Of a DNA stretch of 64,000 bases, positions 37,111 to 46,027 are shown piece by piece. A program made the translations under genes and the position numbers. The notes under the pieces were generated by a model. The model saw nothing but the letters and a program-made list of their open reading frames with translations. It made no database searches and was not told where the DNA came from. Position 1 is the first letter of the stretch; every line of letters begins with the position of its first letter. This DNA is from Acidobacteriota bacterium (GTDB taxonomy: Bacteria; Acidobacteriota; Blastocatellia; RBC074): the NCBI GenBank assembly GCA_016715865.1, contig JADJXM010000011.1:62001-126000 (forward strand), read 5' to 3'.

Positions 37111-40100
37111 TCACTGGTTTGACTGGGAGCCGGCTCGCCATAGATAGACCTTCCTGTTTTTCCCGCCGGAGACCAGCAGGCTGTGCCTCGGTGAAAATTC
37201 GAGATCAGTGATGGCCGATGGCTGGCTTGTCAGCGTCGTCAATTCGATTCCGTTGACAGGATCCCAGATCTTGATCATGCCGTCTTCGCTGCCTGACGCA
37301 AGTCGTACGCCATCAGGGCAGAATGAGATTGTCTTTACCCCGGCCGAATGACCTCGAAGCGTGAATTTTTCGATGCCGTTCAGCCAGTCCCAGATTTTGA
37401 TGGTTCTGTCTTTGCCGGCAGAAGCCAGCCATTTTCCATCCGGTGAAAAGTCGATAGTCCAGATTTCATTCTCATGGTTCAAGAGAGACCGGAACAATTT
37501 TTTTGACTCAACATGCCAGAGATATATCAATTTATCATCACCTGCCGTTGCCAGGTAATTGCCATCAGGTGAAAAAGCGACGGCCTTGACCCCGGACTTA
37601 TGCGCCTGAAATGTATGAATTCGTTGCCGTTTTTCAACATCCCAGATTATGGCGTTGTGACCTCGATCGCCGGTTGCCAGCATTTTACCATTTGGCGAGA
37701 AGCTGAGGTTGAACACCCATTGGTCGTACCCGGTCAGTTTGCCGATCATTTTGTGACTGTTGGCATTCCAAAGTCCGACGGTATTATCACGAAGTGCTGC
37801 TGCAACGAACTTGTCTCCGGGAGCAAACGCGAGGTCGTTTATTTGAAAATCGGTCTCGATCCGACCAATATTCTGTCGAGTTTGAACCTCCCAGAAATTG
37901 ATAGTTGATTGATTGGCGACCGCTATGGTTTTTCCATCACGGGTGAACCTGGTGGCTGTTATGAGGTCATTAGGATGGAGGAGAATGTCTCGCCTCCCTA
38001 TCTCTCTTGTATCCCAAACATTGACTCCGTTATCGTCACTGGCAGTCGCGAGTTCCGATCCATCACGGGAAAATTCGATTGATCTAATCTCGTCCGAATG
38101 CCCCTTGTACGTATCAACGATCTCCCATGACGTGGTATCCCAGATTCGTATAATTCGATCAACGCCAGCCGAGGCCAGATATCGTCCATCATTGGATACA
38201 GACAATCCGTTGACAGGGAATGTATGACCTTTCAGGGATGCCAGAATCCGATATGTACGAGTGTCCCATACGAAAATCTCGCCGCCTGAAGAGCCCGTGA
38301 TCAGTCTACTGCTGTCCGGTGCATAGGCAGCCGTGTAGACGCTGAATTTGTGATCATTAAGATGTCTGATTTCCCGGCCGGTTGCGACAGTCCATATTCG
38401 AACTGTTTTGTCCTCGCCGGTTGAAACCAGACTCTTTCCATCCCTTGAAAATAAGACGGACCAGACCCATCCATTATGGCCGGTGAGCGTTCTTATCTTT
38501 TGACCACTTGCCGCATCCCACAAAATTATCTGTCCTTCCCATCCGCTTGATGCCAGGATTTTTCCATCAGGCGAGAATTCCAGACCACATACATTACCCG
38601 CATGGCCAGACAGAGAACGGATCTCCTGCCCGGATTCAACGTTCCACAACTTGACCAGCTTGTCCCAGCCCGCAGAGGCGAGGAATTTACCGTCCGGGGA
38701 ATAGGCCACACGCCAAACTTGTTCATTGTGCCCCCTCAGCACTTTCAACAGTTGACGATTGGACAGATTCCAGATCTTAATAAGATTGTCTTTGCCTCCT
38801 GTTGCAATGGTTTTGTTGTCAGGTGAATATCGCGCTGTCAGAGCCAAATCATCATGCTCGAATCTGGTGATCTCCTGATGCAACAGTTTGTTAAAGAAAG
38901 ACCATTCAAACCCTCTGTCGGACTCGGCAGTGTCACCGGTCAGGTGTCCATTGAGCAGCTCATTTAGACCGGTGATATTGGCCGTCTCCCAGGCTTGCGC
39001 TGCGAGATTCATTTTGGCGGCGTATAACAAACGCCCGGCTTTCTGTTTTTCCTGCAGAGCCAGATTCCGTTGTCTGTATGAATAGATCCCAAGTGATGAA
39101 CTGATAAGCAGGAATATCGTCGATATCATGACCGTTTTGCGTACACCCCTCCAGAACGCCTTTTTCTGGCGACGGATCTCGCCATCGGGCATATTGTTCT
39201 TGATCCACTCCTGATCGAAGACATGATGATAGATCCGATTTCTGACCTTGGGCTGTCCATGCTCGAGCCGGGTAATTCCCGAAAGGCGCAAAAGGCTTAA
39301 GATCGGGTTTGTTTCGTCATCTTGTACCGGCGAGAGCCGCGATGAATTGCGAATTCGTGAATACTGGTTGAGCAGTTCAGATAAATCAACTTCACTGCGG
39401 AGCAGTCGCTCCCGCACGAACAACAGATTATCGTCACGCTCACGGGCCCGCGGAGAAAGAAAAAGCTCCTCACAGATGTGATCTACATCGGACTCCTTCG
39501 AGATCCCCGGATCAGATGAGATGGTCTGGCAGAGACGTTGAGTCAGATAGGGGTGTCCATGAGTCCAATGGTAAACCCGCTTGAGCAATCTGATGTTTAG
39601 TGTCTCGCCTCGGCTAAGGCCTGGGGCCAGTTGCAGCGTTTCGGCCTCGGTGAAATCCGATAAATCGATGCGGTGGCCGATATTGAATGGTGTGGTGAGC
39701 GGGTTCCTGATCAGATCGGAAGGCGTTGCAACACCGAGCAGGCAAAAATTCAGCTTGCTCAGATCGGGAGCGAGTGTTCGATGATTGAAAAATTCGCGGA
39801 TCCCTGCGAAAAATTCATCGGTTTTGAACGGCAGGCTGCGGACGGCATCGATCTCATCGATGAAGACTATCAGACGCTCGCGAATCCTGGGCATGATCAG
39901 GTCGCGGATTGCGGACACCCACCTCTGCAATGGTCCAAATACAGTGCGCTCACGCCAGAAATCCAGCAGGTCATCCTCCATACCGAGCTGGTGTCCCACC
40001 TGCGCGAGCAGGCCGCCATACCATTGTTCGACGCTCAGATTCTGTCCGGCCGCCGTCAGATCAAGCACTGCAACATCGACCCCCGCGTCGCGCAGACGTT

Positions 40101-40293
40101 TTGCAGTCCGGATCATGAGTGAAGATTTCCCCATTTGACGGGACGTCAGAACATAGCAGAATTGGCCGCTTATGAGATTATCGAAGAGATCGTAATCTGC
40201 ACTGCGGGTGATATAACACGGGGCGTCTCCTCGCAGAGTCCCTCCAGCTATGTAAAAATCGTTATCGACCGTTGTCCTGGCTGTGTTCACCAT
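37111..40293 (-). CDS. AAA ATPase with 14 WD40 repeats
   Basis: 1060 residues from ATG 40293, two bases after the stop of the winged-helix gene and with AGGACAGG upstream; an ATG at 40416 would overlap that gene by 121 bp. The N-terminal AAA_35-like domain starts with FYIAGGTLRGDAPCYITR and has Walker A SRQMGKSSL (about 62-70) and Walker B LIVFIDEIDAV. A hydrophobic helix (about 388-408) leads to 14 WD40 repeats that fill the rest (each with 'G/S-P-D-G-x-x-L-A-x-x-G-x-D' and a W-[DN] end), enough for two seven-bladed propellers. A sensor/switch role similar to STAND proteins is likely. It converges with the fused hydrolase gene 2 bp away. Its targets are unknown. Confidence 0.85.
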   Translation of the reverse strand: MVNTARTTVDNDFYIAGGTLRGDAPCYITRSADYDLFDNLISGQFCYVLTSRQMGKSSLMIRTAKRLRDAGVDVAVLDLTAAGQNLSVEQWYGGLLAQVGHQLGMEDDLLDFWRERTVFGPLQRWVSAIRDLIMPRIRERLIVFIDEIDAVRSLPFKTDEFFAGIREFFNHRTLAPDLSKLNFCLLGVATPSDLIRNPLTTPFNIGHRIDLSDFTEAETLQLAPGLSRGETLNIRLLKRVYHWTHGHPYLTQRLCQTISSDPGISKESDVDHICEELFLSPRARERDDNLLFVRERLLRSEVDLSELLNQYSRIRNSSRLSPVQDDETNPILSLLRLSGITRLEHGQPKVRNRIYHHVFDQEWIKNNMPDGEIRRQKKAFWRGVRKTVMISTIFLLISSSLGIYSYRQRNLALQEKQKAGRLLYAAKMNLAAQAWETANITGLNELLNGHLTGDTAESDRGFEWSFFNKLLHQEITRFEHDDLALTARYSPDNKTIATGGKDNLIKIWNLSNRQLLKVLRGHNEQVWRVAYSPDGKFLASAGWDKLVKLWNVESGQEIRSLSGHAGNVCGLEFSPDGKILASSGWEGQIILWDAASGQKIRTLTGHNGWVWSVLFSRDGKSLVSTGEDKTVRIWTVATGREIRHLNDHKFSVYTAAYAPDSSRLITGSSGGEIFVWDTRTYRILASLKGHTFPVNGLSVSNDGRYLASAGVDRIIRIWDTTSWEIVDTYKGHSDEIRSIEFSRDGSELATASDDNGVNVWDTREIGRRDILLHPNDLITATRFTRDGKTIAVANQSTINFWEVQTRQNIGRIETDFQINDLAFAPGDKFVAAALRDNTVGLWNANSHKMIGKLTGYDQWVFNLSFSPNGKMLATGDRGHNAIIWDVEKRQRIHTFQAHKSGVKAVAFSPDGNYLATAGDDKLIYLWHVESKKLFRSLLNHENEIWTIDFSPDGKWLASAGKDRTIKIWDWLNGIEKFTLRGHSAGVKTISFCPDGVRLASGSEDGMIKIWDPVNGIELTTLTSQPSAITDLEFSPRHSLLVSGGKNRKVYLWRAGSQSNQ

Positions 40294-40295
40294 GT

Positions 40296-41729
40296 CTATA
40301 GCCTGTCCTGAAGATAAAGACTGTAGAGTTTGCATCGGATGGCTGCCTCGCCCGGAGATGCTCCCTGCAGGATACCAGCGCTGCGCAACCGGTAGAAACT
40401 CTCGACCGTCGGACATCCACGATCACTCATAACTTCTTTGACCGATTCCTGCAGTTCCTCGTTTCTTCTCAAGGAATGGAGCAATCTGTGCAGGTGATCG
40501 CTGTAGATGCTCTCCTCCAGCGCCGCCCCGTCATAAATTTGATTGATGTCAACGCCATGGGTGCTCATCTCCCAGAAAGTCCTGTTGACAAGATATGGAT
40601 GGCCTCCGACCAGACTGAAGAGCCGCTCGAGATCCTCGCGGGACTTGATCGGAGAGCCATATCGTTGATTGATCATCTCGATCTGACTCATCGTGAAATC
40701 ATTCAGATAAAGCCGGGTTCCTACATTGAACGGAGACTGGTTGAGGTCCGTGATGAAAAGATGAGCTTCGATTGCATATGAAATTACCAGCGTCAGTCGT
40801 TGCCAGGGGCCTTCGGGTTCGAGAGCACGCTTGTTGTGCCAGGATCTGAATAAACCGAAAACCTCACTCCCGAAGGGGCAGCCGAATAGCCTGTCTGCTT
40901 CGTCCAGCCCCCAGACTATGTTCGAGTCGATACGACCAAGAATCTCTCTTCGCCAGTATCTCTCGAAATTACTGCTCGGGCCGATATATTCGTTCCAGAC
41001 CGATCGCGGCCTGGTTTCAAGATCCAGCTGGTCGGCGATCTCTTCCGCCAGACCTAGAAAAAACCTGTCAATCGATTCCAGGTAGTCGGCATTGAGATTT
41101 TGCAGATCAGTGACGACGACCCTCGCACCCTGCTGTCGCGCCAACTGCAACCCTCGAGCCAGCAGAGATGTCTTTCCGACCTGCCTTGCTCCCTTGACCA
41201 GCACCAGGCTGTCACGGCGTGTAATCGCAGTGTAAAATTCCTGATCGACTGGCCGCTCTATATAAAAATCGGATTCTATACGTAGCGCTCCTCCAGCCGG
41301 GTCTATTGACGCTTGTGATACGGGATGCGGAATCGGGTTTTCCACAGGTTCCGGTGATGTGAATGCTCCCCGGGAGTTCCCCGGCGTATACACGGTACTG
41401 GAATGGACCGCCCCGTCATCCAACTCAACATCGGCTACAAAACTGTACCCGCGACCAGTATAAGTGACTATGAATTTATGATCGTGATGATTCTCACCTA
41501 AAAGCCTTCGCAACGTGGATATATTGACTGTCAGATTTCCTTCCTCAACGAATGTGTCCGGCCAGACGCTCTTCAGTATCACCTCCTTCCTCAAAACCTT
41601 CCCTCGATTCTCGACCAGCAGCTGCAAGATATCGAAAGCCTTTGGGGTCAACGGAACAATCTCACCGTCGGTCATCAATAGCCTTTTCACTGTATCCAAC
41701 TCATACGGATGGAATCGATAAACGCTCAT
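40296..41729 (-). CDS. OmpR-type winged-helix DNA-binding domain fused to AAA ATPase
   Basis: 477 residues. Residues about 1-100 form a Trans_reg_C winged helix (LTPKAFDILQLLVENRGKVL, SVWPDTFVEEGNLTVNISTL, TYTGRGYSFVADV) with no receiver domain. A Pro-rich linker leads to an AAA_35-like ATPase (about 150-430) with Walker A KGARQVGKTSLL, a VVTDLQNLN strand and a Walker-B-like NIVWGLDEADRLF. The ATPase resembles the one in the next gene, whose ATG follows this stop after two bases, so they are cotranslated. This may be an ATP-dependent regulator of the pair or of other genes. DNA targets unknown. Confidence 0.83.
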   Translation of the reverse strand: MSVYRFHPYELDTVKRLLMTDGEIVPLTPKAFDILQLLVENRGKVLRKEVILKSVWPDTFVEEGNLTVNISTLRRLLGENHHDHKFIVTYTGRGYSFVADVELDDGAVHSSTVYTPGNSRGAFTSPEPVENPIPHPVSQASIDPAGGALRIESDFYIERPVDQEFYTAITRRDSLVLVKGARQVGKTSLLARGLQLARQQGARVVVTDLQNLNADYLESIDRFFLGLAEEIADQLDLETRPRSVWNEYIGPSSNFERYWRREILGRIDSNIVWGLDEADRLFGCPFGSEVFGLFRSWHNKRALEPEGPWQRLTLVISYAIEAHLFITDLNQSPFNVGTRLYLNDFTMSQIEMINQRYGSPIKSREDLERLFSLVGGHPYLVNRTFWEMSTHGVDINQIYDGAALEESIYSDHLHRLLHSLRRNEELQESVKEVMSDRGCPTVESFYRLRSAGILQGASPGEAAIRCKLYSLYLQDRL

Positions 41730-42063
41730 CCTTATGCCTCTCGCTCTTCTTCATCTTCACGGGTTTGCGACTTTAACAATTTACAGGAAAATTTAACTGC
41801 TATCTTAAGGACTTTGTTGAATTATGAATTGTATAAGTGATGCTGAGATTTGATTTTATCGCAATCATCTCAAAAGAGAAATGTGGTTTTATGCGTCTCG
41901 GCCAATTGCGTTAACGGGCGCACAGGGATCTCGGCCTAATTTCTCAGCCGGGATGCAGTTTCGTCGGATCGAGGGAGGGGCATTATTTCCTCTCACCAAA
42001 CCGGCGAATCTGCGTCACAGGGTATTTCAGGAAAATTTGATCATTGTTTATCCTCTAAGAGGT

Positions 42064-42120
42064 AACGACCTTCTTCTCATCAACCTTCAAAGCGTGATGC
42101 AGATCAAGGTCGTTTTTTTA
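42064..42120 (+). terminator. rho-independent terminator or leader attenuator
   Basis: AACGACCTT (42064-42072) pairs perfectly with AAGGTCGTT (42106-42114), and the second arm runs into TTTTTTT (42113-42119). The loop is 33 bases. The T-run is on the plus strand, so it would stop a plus-strand transcript before the Crp/Fnr gene, about 205 bp upstream of its start. No plus-strand gene precedes it, so attenuation of the regulator's own leader is possible. The long loop lowers confidence. Confidence 0.45.
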
Positions 42121-42149
42121 TTTCCCCATTCATTAATTTTTCAGACATG

Positions 42150-42165
42150 TGCGGAAAATTCCGCA
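42150..42165. promoter_or_regulatory. palindromic operator candidate TGCGGAAAATTCCGCA
   Basis: The 7-base arms TGCGGAA and TTCCGCA are separated by AA, and the site lies 160 bp upstream of the Crp/Fnr gene. The same arms without the AA spacer form the site at 33591-33604. The identity of the binding protein is not evident; the Crp/Fnr protein is expected to read TGTGA rather than this sequence. Confidence 0.45.
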
Positions 42166-42325
42166 GGTCTGATGTTGCAAATTTAATGGAATCAATATTT
42201 TAGGTGCGGAACGCTCTTTGCACATACCTGTTTATGCAGGAACTCGAAAGGTAATAAAGCGGAATTTTACCTTCGTCTGATAACAAGACAGGCTTTGAAA
42301 AGAAACGACAGCTATAGAGGTGCAA

Positions 42326-43039
42326 ATGACTTTCTTACAGGTAGGCCAAATATATACTCATTCTGATTGCAATTACGTTCCTGAGAAATTCTTCGGGATG
42401 ATGCCGGAGAAGACCCAGGCATCATTTAAAGACATTTCGGTAATAAGCTTTTTTCCGCAGGGAACGCTATTGTTTATTGAAGGGCAGGATCCGAAAGGAG
42501 TATTCGTCCTCTGCTCCGGGAGGGCGAAGTTATCGATCAGTTCAGGAAACGGAAAATCATTCATGCGGGTGGCGGAAGCCGGCGAGATCCTGGGGCTTGG
42601 AGCGACGATATCAGGCAGGACTTATGAGGTTTCCGCCGAGATGCTGGATGGAGGACAGGTCAACTTCATCAAACGAGAGAATTTTCTTGATTTTCTGCGT
42701 AATGATGTTGATGTCAGTCTGAAGATGGCCCAGCATCTGAGTCAGGACTATTTTAAAGTCCATGAACAGGTGCGGACACTGGCTCTCACCGATTCGGTAT
42801 CCGAGAAACTGGCGAAACTATTGCTTGACTGGTGTATAAGGGAAGGGCGGGAGACAGAGCATGGAATTCAACTCAAGGTATCATTTACACATGGTGAGAT
42901 CGCCCAGATGATCGGGGTCTCTCGTGAGACGGTGACGCGACTTCTGAGCGAACTCAAGAACAAGCAGGTCATCTGCCTTAAAGGATCAAGCCTGATTGTC
43001 AAAGACAGATCAGCGCTGGAGAGTTTGACGAGTTTCTGA
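42326..43039 (+). CDS. Crp/Fnr-family transcription regulator
   Basis: 237 residues from ATG 42326 with AGAGG five bases upstream; a GTG six bases earlier is less likely. The N-terminal cyclic-nucleotide-like beta-roll contains FPQGTLLFIEGQDPKGVFVL and AGEILGLGATISG. The phosphate-binding cassette lacks the Arg-Ser pair of E. coli CRP, and there is no FNR-type Cys cluster, so the ligand is unlikely to be cAMP in the usual way or a 4Fe-4S cluster. The C-terminal HTH is FTHGEIAQMIGVSRETVTRLLSE in two overlapping parts; the R-E-x-x-x-R pattern in SRETVTR matches CRP residues that contact TGTGA. Sites of that type occur at 33435 and 56677. It converges with the DUF2339-like gene. Confidence 0.88.
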   Translation: MTFLQVGQIYTHSDCNYVPEKFFGMMPEKTQASFKDISVISFFPQGTLLFIEGQDPKGVFVLCSGRAKLSISSGNGKSFMRVAEAGEILGLGATISGRTYEVSAEMLDGGQVNFIKRENFLDFLRNDVDVSLKMAQHLSQDYFKVHEQVRTLALTDSVSEKLAKLLLDWCIREGRETEHGIQLKVSFTHGEIAQMIGVSRETVTRLLSELKNKQVICLKGSSLIVKDRSALESLTSF

Positions 43040-43043
43040 TTTT

Positions 43044-44720
43044 CTATTGAGGTGGAGAATCCTGCTTCCCACCGGGCAGGCGATGGAATCTGGTGTAGAA
43101 GAGTGAGATTATGAGCGTCATCAATCCCAGACCCAGGAATGCCATGACCCTGTAGCTGGCATCCAGTCTTGCGAGGTCGACGACAAAGAGATGCATGACA
43201 CTGACCATGATCATTCCAATGGCGATCCACCGGTATTTTATGTTTTTCAGCAATGAGCTGAGCACGAAATATACGGCCGCGGCGGCTGTCCAGAAGAGAG
43301 TTATATATTGTGCAGGCGCCACGCGATAAACCGCCATCAAAATCAATAGAAATGCAGTCAGCAGATAAATGTTGCGTATCATCTCGGTCTGAAGAGTGAG
43401 CCGCTCCTTTTGCCAGTTCATAACGCGAGCGCTGGCATGAGCGACAATCACGAATGTGAAATTGACCAGATGAGATGATGGCGATGTGACCATATATGCG
43501 GCCACGATTCCAATGAAGATCATGGTGTTTACGACTACCAGTACCCTGGACCTGAACCAGAGTGCCATCGAGACTACCAGAAGGCTCTGTAGCGAAAGCC
43601 AGAGGAATGAGACGGGCGGGTTCGCATATCCATAGATCGCTATGGTCAGTCCCATATAGCCGAAGCATGCGTATCCGGCAGCCAGTATCTGGCGTTTTGT
43701 TCTGAGCCAGTGAATGATCGAAATCGCCATGAATACGAGAAACACGCCAAGATAGACGCTCGCATAGACTGACTGGTACTGAGTCAGCACCACAAGCAGC
43801 GAAACAGCCGAAAAAGCGATGCAGTTGAGCAGGATGATACCGACGACCGCAAATGAATCCCCGGACGTGTCTTTTATCAGCAATGTTGCCGCCGCAAAAG
43901 CAAGAACATAAAGAAAGAGATAGATGAGGTTGAATTGATGACCTTCGACACCCTTCAACGGATGGCCCAGAACAAAATTATTAAGGAGCCAGAGCAGGTG
44001 AACACCATAAGCGGCGACAATAGTCCCGACCAGCAATCGTCGCCAATCCCGTTTGATGGCCAGAATCGAGGAGATCGCGGCATTGAGTGCGACCAGCGGC
44101 AGACTGAGGTGTGTTTGATCGATCAGGACAGCCGAGACCATACTAAGTAAAATCGCCAGACCGGCAAGACCTTGTGAGCCTCGTATGATTGATAGATAAA
44201 ACTGGAGACCGACTACGAGCAGCAGCAGGCTCACTGCAATCGGCCGACTGGTGACCAGTGGATCCGATGAAAAGAAGTGCAGCCTGACCGTTGTATAATA
44301 AATAAGGACAAGACTGCTGGCCGTTGTGATCCGCGATAGAAGTGTAAAACTATCTGACCAGCGGTGAGACAGTATGAAGAGCGCCGCAGCGGATACATAG
44401 CCCAGTGCAGTAGCTGATATCCCATAACCCAGATTATGGATATATGTAACCAGGAAGATGATGCCGAGTGAGAATATTATGCTTCCAACCCATGCCAGGC
44501 CGAATTCTCCGATCCTCATCTCCAGACCGGAATCATCATCCGACGAACGGCTGAGTATCTGATCGGTCCCGCCAGGAGCCAGCGTCGTGGCTGATCCGAA
44601 CTCCTCACCCGATGATAAGCCGAGATAGGACTCAAGGCGTGAGATTCTTGACTCCAGCCTCTGTAATGCGTCCGCGAGCCTGGTTTCATCCAGGTTCCGC
44701 GTGTATTCAGGTTCACTCAT
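43044..44720 (-). CDS. polytopic membrane protein, DUF2339-like
   Basis: 558 residues from ATG 44720 (AGGAAGG upstream); an ATG at 44738 has no ribosome site. A soluble, charged N-terminus with a short coiled coil (ALQRLESRISRLESYLG, about residues 17-33) is followed by about 16 hydrophobic helices to the C-terminus. This matches the DUF2339 group of predicted membrane proteins, whose function is unknown to me. It is the last gene of the multihaem cluster, with about 40 bp to the preceding gene. It may be unrelated to electron transfer. Confidence 0.72.
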   Translation of the reverse strand: MSEPEYTRNLDETRLADALQRLESRISRLESYLGLSSGEEFGSATTLAPGGTDQILSRSSDDDSGLEMRIGEFGLAWVGSIIFSLGIIFLVTYIHNLGYGISATALGYVSAAALFILSHRWSDSFTLLSRITTASSLVLIYYTTVRLHFFSSDPLVTSRPIAVSLLLLVVGLQFYLSIIRGSQGLAGLAILLSMVSAVLIDQTHLSLPLVALNAAISSILAIKRDWRRLLVGTIVAAYGVHLLWLLNNFVLGHPLKGVEGHQFNLIYLFLYVLAFAAATLLIKDTSGDSFAVVGIILLNCIAFSAVSLLVVLTQYQSVYASVYLGVFLVFMAISIIHWLRTKRQILAAGYACFGYMGLTIAIYGYANPPVSFLWLSLQSLLVVSMALWFRSRVLVVVNTMIFIGIVAAYMVTSPSSHLVNFTFVIVAHASARVMNWQKERLTLQTEMIRNIYLLTAFLLILMAVYRVAPAQYITLFWTAAAAVYFVLSSLLKNIKYRWIAIGMIMVSVMHLFVVDLARLDASYRVMAFLGLGLMTLIISLFYTRFHRLPGGKQDSPPQ

Positions 44721-44762
44721 GTCCCGCCTTCCTTTCATAAGAGGATGGTCAAGGCGAGGAGG

Positions 44763-46013
44763 TTATTTTGGCTTGCTTTCGATCTGTCTGATCTTGAGAT
44801 ACACCAGCCCTGCCAGGAAGAGGATGAAGAAAAGGGAAACGGCCAGTCCTTTCCGTCGGAATCCCAGTTCGTTCATTGCATTTTCGCCTGCCTGATAGCT
44901 ATTGAGTGCGATATCGAGACCGGGTTTGATGACCTTTTCGACCTCACCGTAAGAGAAGGAATGAATTAGAACGCGCGCATTCGTCAAACTGTCTCTTGAC
45001 TCGCCCAGATCGAATTTTGCTTTACTGACCTGCATGCCCGCGCGTTCCGCGCGATTGAGTATGTCCAGCGCTCTGGAATTGGCAAGCACAAGGTCCTCGA
45101 GTCGTGCACGAATCCTGGTGGCAGTTGTGAATCCGGCATCCCCCTCGACGTGGCAGCTTGTGCATGTGGATTTTTCGCCGCCGCCGATCATGTCGTCATG
45201 CGGGGCCAGGATTTCGTGATTATTATGGCATTGAATGCACTCCCCGATACCCATTGCATCGAACACACTTTTATGCGGGCCTGCCTGGAAAAGGGTTGAC
45301 TGCCGAACGTGGCACTGTCCGCAGACATTGGCTATTGATGAGACTCCGGGCGGCGCCGCGCCATGATTGCCGTGGCAACTGTTGCAGGTCGGAGCCGAGC
45401 GGTCCTGACGTTCGTAAAGCGCTTTGGCGTGCACGCTATTCTTATACTTCTCATACTGATCATGAGGAATCTTGTATCCCTCCATGTACTCGGCTTTGGC
45501 GTGACATTTTGAGCATGTTTCAGCGACATTTGTCGCATAAACAGGCGAACGCGGATCAGCGACGGCCCGTACTCCGTGGTTACCATGACAGCTGATGCAG
45601 GTCGCCACTTTCTGATCACCCGATTTGAGCAGCTTTCCGTGCACGCTGGTCAGAAATTCGCTTTCCTGATCTATCCGTTGAGCAGGATTGAACTTCTTGA
45701 TGAAATCAGCATTGCTGTGGCACTTTCCGCAAAAGGCAGGTACGTTCGCCGGTTTCGGCCTGGCGATGAAGCCCTTGCGCGGGTCCATCGCCATGGTTGC
45801 ATCATCGAGCGAAGCGTCTCCGCCGTGGCAATCCATGCACGACAGACCCTTCGCTTTATGAATATCGGTCTTCATCATCTGCACCGGATCACCAAGCGGG
45901 CCTTCGAATTGCGAGTGACATTCGCTGCAAGAGTCCTTCTTCTGCGCGAAGGCAAGGCTGAATAGAAATAGAACGATGACCGGAGCAAGATACAATTTTT
46001 GTTGCTGACACAT
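44763..46013 (-). CDS. nonahaem cytochrome c with C-terminal membrane anchor
   Basis: 416 residues from ATG 46013, where GGAGGTC is eight bases upstream; start codons at 46031 and 46028 precede the site. A signal peptide ends near FAQ. Nine CxxCH sites occur in order: CSECH, CMDCH, CGKCH, CISCH, CSKCH, CNSCH, CGQCH, CIQCH, CTSCH. A helical region (about residues 300-385) and a C-terminal helix (about 388-408) follow. The helical region resembles the C-terminus of the pentahaem protein at 55593-56402. It lies 14 bp after the cytochrome b gene. Likely a periplasmic-side, inner-membrane-anchored electron carrier. Confidence 0.88.
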   Translation of the reverse strand: MCQQQKLYLAPVIVLFLFSLAFAQKKDSCSECHSQFEGPLGDPVQMMKTDIHKAKGLSCMDCHGGDASLDDATMAMDPRKGFIARPKPANVPAFCGKCHSNADFIKKFNPAQRIDQESEFLTSVHGKLLKSGDQKVATCISCHGNHGVRAVADPRSPVYATNVAETCSKCHAKAEYMEGYKIPHDQYEKYKNSVHAKALYERQDRSAPTCNSCHGNHGAAPPGVSSIANVCGQCHVRQSTLFQAGPHKSVFDAMGIGECIQCHNNHEILAPHDDMIGGGEKSTCTSCHVEGDAGFTTATRIRARLEDLVLANSRALDILNRAERAGMQVSKAKFDLGESRDSLTNARVLIHSFSYGEVEKVIKPGLDIALNSYQAGENAMNELGFRRKGLAVSLFFILFLAGLVYLKIRQIESKPK

Positions 46014-46027
46014 AACCTTGACCTCCA

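Larger units (their letters stand above)
41730..42325. other. 596-bp divergent intergenic region with hairpin and palindrome
   Basis: The largest gene-free stretch, between the minus-strand winged-helix gene and the plus-strand Crp/Fnr gene. A 101-codon open frame at 41881-42186 has no ribosome site or protein-like composition. The stretch holds a stem with a T-run (42064-42120) and the palindrome TGCGGAAAATTCCGCA (42150-42165). No TGTGAT site was seen. It is probably the promoter and leader region of both genes. Confidence 0.6.

Noticed and set aside
41881..42186. 101-codon open frame on the plus strand in the intergenic region
   Set aside because: No ribosome site, no protein-like pattern, and it crosses a terminator-like stem and a palindrome.
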